From NCBI GenBank assembly GCA_947457075.1, contig CANGUG010000004.1, positions 62,001 to 126,000 of the forward strand: a stretch of 64,000 nt of DNA, written 5' to 3'. The translations under genes and the position numbers were made by a program. The notes beneath the pieces are model-generated. The model ran no database searches and was not told the DNA's origin. It saw only the letters and a list, made by a program, of their open reading frames with translations. This document shows, in pieces, positions 62,162 to 64,000 of the stretch; the stretch's first letter is position 1; every line of letters begins with the position of its first letter. This DNA comes from Bacteroidota bacterium (GTDB lineage: Bacteria > Bacteroidota > Bacteroidia > Chitinophagales > Chitinophagaceae).

Positions 62162-62824
62162 ATGAAGTTTGGCGTAGTTGTTTTCCCTGGTTCCAATTGT
62201 GATAGAGATATGCAAGATGCATTAGAAAAAGACTTAGGATATCCAGTTGAAATGCTATGGCATAAGGACAGCGACCTGTCCCATTTTACAACAGAGGATT
62301 GCGTGGTTTTGCCAGGCGGATTTTCTTACGGTGATTATTTACGTTGTGGGGCGATTGCCAAATTTAGTCCAATGATGCAATCAGTTATCGAATTTGCAAA
62401 TAAAGGAGGAAAGGTATTGGGCGTTTGTAATGGCTTTCAAATTTTATGCGAAAGTGGCTTGTTGCCAGGTGCCTTATTGCAAAATCAAAATCAGCAATTT
62501 ATTTGCAAAAACGTACATATAAAATCTGAAACCAGCGAAGCCTTGCAAATACCCATCGCACATGGCGAGGGTAGGTATTTTGCAGATGAAGCAACTTTAA
62601 CTCATTTGGAAAATAACCATCAAATATTATTTCGTTATTGCGATGAAAATGGTATCGTGGGTGGCGCTGCGAATCCCAATGGTTCCACCAATAATATTGC
62701 CGGAATTTGCAATGATAAGCGCAATGTGTTTGGTATGATGCCTCACCCCGAGCGTGCAACTAGTAGTGCTTTGAGTAATGTGGATGGCAAAAAAGTCTTT
62801 GCCATGTTGGGGCTGTCTAAATAA
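62162..62824 (+). CDS. purQ: Phosphoribosylformylglycinamidine synthase, glutaminase subunit
   Basis: 220 residues from ATG 62162 ([16 protein letters not shown]), the canonical PurQ start; the ORF track began three codons earlier. PurQ releases ammonia from glutamine for PurL in purine synthesis. The class I glutamine amidotransferase triad is visible: Cys89 in [11 protein letters not shown], and His and Glu in [10 protein letters not shown]. It indicates the split PurS/PurQ/PurL system rather than the large fused PurL; the partners are not in the window. Confidence 0.95.
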   Translation: MKFGVVVFPGSNCDRDMQDALEKDLGYPVEMLWHKDSDLSHFTTEDCVVLPGGFSYGDYLRCGAIAKFSPMMQSVIEFANKGGKVLGVCNGFQILCESGLLPGALLQNQNQQFICKNVHIKSETSEALQIPIAHGEGRYFADEATLTHLENNHQILFRYCDENGIVGGAANPNGSTNNIAGICNDKRNVFGMMPHPERATSSALSNVDGKKVFAMLGLSK

Positions 62825-62845
62825 ATAAAATTTAATTTCTTAGTA

Positions 62846-63295
62846 ATGAAAAAAATAATTGTTTTTGCTTTAGTAATTTTAATAGGTTTAAATGTAACAG
62901 CGCAAAAATTAAATCCAGTTAAATGGAATTTTGAGGCAGTGAAGAAATCAGATAAACAATATGATATTGTGTTGACTGCAAATGTGGATGCGCCTTGGCA
63001 TATTTATTCTCAGTTTGTAAAAAAGGGCCCTGTACCCACTAAAATTACCCTAAAGAAAAATTCATTGGTACAAGTAAATGGTAAGACTAAAGAATTGGGT
63101 AAGTTAGAAAAGAGTTTTGATAAGAACTTCGGGGCAGAGATTGCCTATTTTAGCAAAAAAGTTCAATTTGTTCAATCCGTTACTTTAAAAGTAGCAAGTA
63201 AAACAAGATTGACTGGTGAAATAGAATACATGGTATGTAATGATGAAAGATGTTTACCGCCAACGAAAGTGCCTTTTGATATTGCCATACAATAG
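62846..63295 (+). CDS. Stand-alone DsbD N-terminal-domain-like periplasmic protein
   Basis: 149 residues from ATG 62846, signal peptide ending NVTAQ near residue 20. The mature protein resembles the DsbD alpha domain: WHIYSQFVKKGPVPTKI and the end IEYMVCNDERCLPPTKVPFDI, where the two Cys in CNDERC match the redox pair of DsbD-alpha. DsbD-alpha relays electrons to periplasmic substrates. It lies just upstream of a dsbD-like gene, so the two probably form one transmembrane reductant pathway. Confidence 0.85.
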   Translation: MKKIIVFALVILIGLNVTAQKLNPVKWNFEAVKKSDKQYDIVLTANVDAPWHIYSQFVKKGPVPTKITLKKNSLVQVNGKTKELGKLEKSFDKNFGAEIAYFSKKVQFVQSVTLKVASKTRLTGEIEYMVCNDERCLPPTKVPFDIAIQ

Positions 63296-63334
63296 CATGC
63301 ATGTTGAATACAATGTGCGTTTAAAAAATAGATT

Positions 63335-64000
63335 TTGAAAAATATTTTTAGATTTTTTATAGCAGTCTTCGCTTTATTGACTGTGCAGCATACTGCTTTC
63401 GCACAAATGGATAGTTTAGTGAAGGTTAAAGTGGTGACTACCCCCATAAATGATAGTAGCTATACTGTTAAATATACTATTCAGGTGAATAAGGATTGGC
63501 ATATTTATGGAAATACGCCTGCAGCCGAAGCAGGAGGGGATCCATTGACAGTCGCACCTAAAATAGTGTATGCATTAGAATCGATTAAACCTACTTCATC
63601 AGCGGTTTATTCAACAACTCCCACCAATCAAAAAGATGAATTATTTCAAAATGCATTTGTTTTTGATGGTTCAATAGAAGTAACAGAAACATTTACCATT
63701 AGTGGTTTTCAGCCGGATACATTAAGAGGAACCCTTCAATTGGCTATTGCCAAAGGGAATGAATTTTACCAAGAAGAAATTCCTGTGGCCCTATTTTTAG
63801 CGAATGGGAAAAAAGTGGAAGGCAATAAAGTGTTGCTTCCAACTACAGCAACTACTCCACCTGTTGGGGCCTGTGGTGATGCAGCACATGATAGTCAACA
63901 ATCAAGCGCCTGGTCGGTTTTTGTTTTAGGATTTTTAGGAGGGTTAATTGCTTTAATTACCCCCTGTGTATTTCCAATGATACCGGTTACGGTTTCTTTT
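63335..64000 (+). CDS. DsbD/CcdA-like thiol:disulfide interchange protein, 5' part
   Basis: Open to the window end: 222 codons from TTG 63335 (MKNIFRFFIAVFALLTVQHTAFAQ, signal peptide). It is not in the ORF track because it has no stop here. The N-terminal domain (WHIYGNTPAAEAGGDPLTV, about residues 25-175) is DsbD-alpha-like but lacks a C-x5-C pair; a single Cys appears at VGACGD. At the edge the DsbD membrane domain begins with GGLIALITPCVFPMIPVTVSF, whose TPCVFPMIP motif is diagnostic for the electron-carrying CcdA/DsbD helix. Full-length protein would continue with eight helices and a thioredoxin domain. The Cys-bearing alpha domain seems to be supplied by the upstream gene. Confidence 0.85.
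   Translation, partial: MKNIFRFFIAVFALLTVQHTAFAQMDSLVKVKVVTTPINDSSYTVKYTIQVNKDWHIYGNTPAAEAGGDPLTVAPKIVYALESIKPTSSAVYSTTPTNQKDELFQNAFVFDGSIEVTETFTISGFQPDTLRGTLQLAIAKGNEFYQEEIPVALFLANGKKVEGNKVLLPTTATTPPVGACGDAAHDSQQSSAWSVFVLGFLGGLIALITPCVFPMIPVTVSF

Overview
The window looks like a chromosomal segment of a Bacteroidota bacterium, most likely Chitinophagaceae or a close relative. The evidence is AT-rich DNA, a SusD-type gene end, giant FG-GAP/ASPIC-UnbV lipoproteins, a GldF-GldG type protein, the Bacteroidota form of the DksA/TraR-like protein, genes mostly without Shine-Dalgarno sequences, and many gene starts preceded by the Bacteroidota promoter element TAnnTTTG. I see no rRNA, tRNA, CRISPR array, transposase or phage gene. 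Most genes are housekeeping; the accessory part is roughly 1-23.5 kb.

Region 1 (1-18.3 kb) is a polysaccharide-utilisation-like locus. It starts with the 3' end of a SusD/RagB lipoprotein gene. Three paralogous lipoproteins of about 1,100 residues follow (two FG-GAP/VCBS blocks around an ASPIC/UnbV domain), then a secreted GH65 glycosidase/phosphorylase, a small conserved-looking unknown, two vanadium-haloperoxidase/PAP2-type lipoproteins, an unlisted 51-residue secreted Lys/Cys peptide and an outer-membrane beta-barrel protein. This is the best candidate for an undescribed system.

Region 2 (19.2-23.5 kb, minus strand) is a compact sucrose operon: MFS sucrose-type transporter, PfkB fructokinase and amylosucrase. 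Imported sucrose would be turned into alpha-glucan plus fructose, and the fructose phosphorylated. A near-perfect palindrome overlaps a promoter-like element upstream of the transporter gene.

Region 3 (23.6-33.4 kb) holds a YcxB-like protein, acpP-fabF-rnc, methylmalonyl-CoA epimerase, iscS-iscU-iscA, a fused GldF-GldG protein, a TerC protein and lspA.

Region 4 (33.5-45.1 kb) holds ileS (with a GIHH variant of the HIGH motif), a histone-H1-like/DksA-like fusion, an MsbA-type ABC exporter, rbfA, an FtsX/LolC-type permease, an exact 100-bp tandem duplication, an orphan N-terminal transketolase half, frr, an EamA transporter and scpA.

Region 5 (45.2-64 kb) holds dxs, a LytS/LytTR two-component pair, a PcrB/GGGP-synthase-like gene, a class II (B12-dependent) ribonucleotide reductase, and a GMC oxidoreductase separated by an 87-bp tandem duplication from its Tat-exported small subunit. 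It continues with metG, an LD-carboxypeptidase, two unknown envelope proteins, purQ, a stand-alone DsbD-alpha-like protein and the start of a dsbD-like gene that runs off the window.

Several start codons in the supplied ORF track were moved to a downstream ATG because the listed TTG lies in a terminator, in an overlapping upstream region or before the signal peptide.
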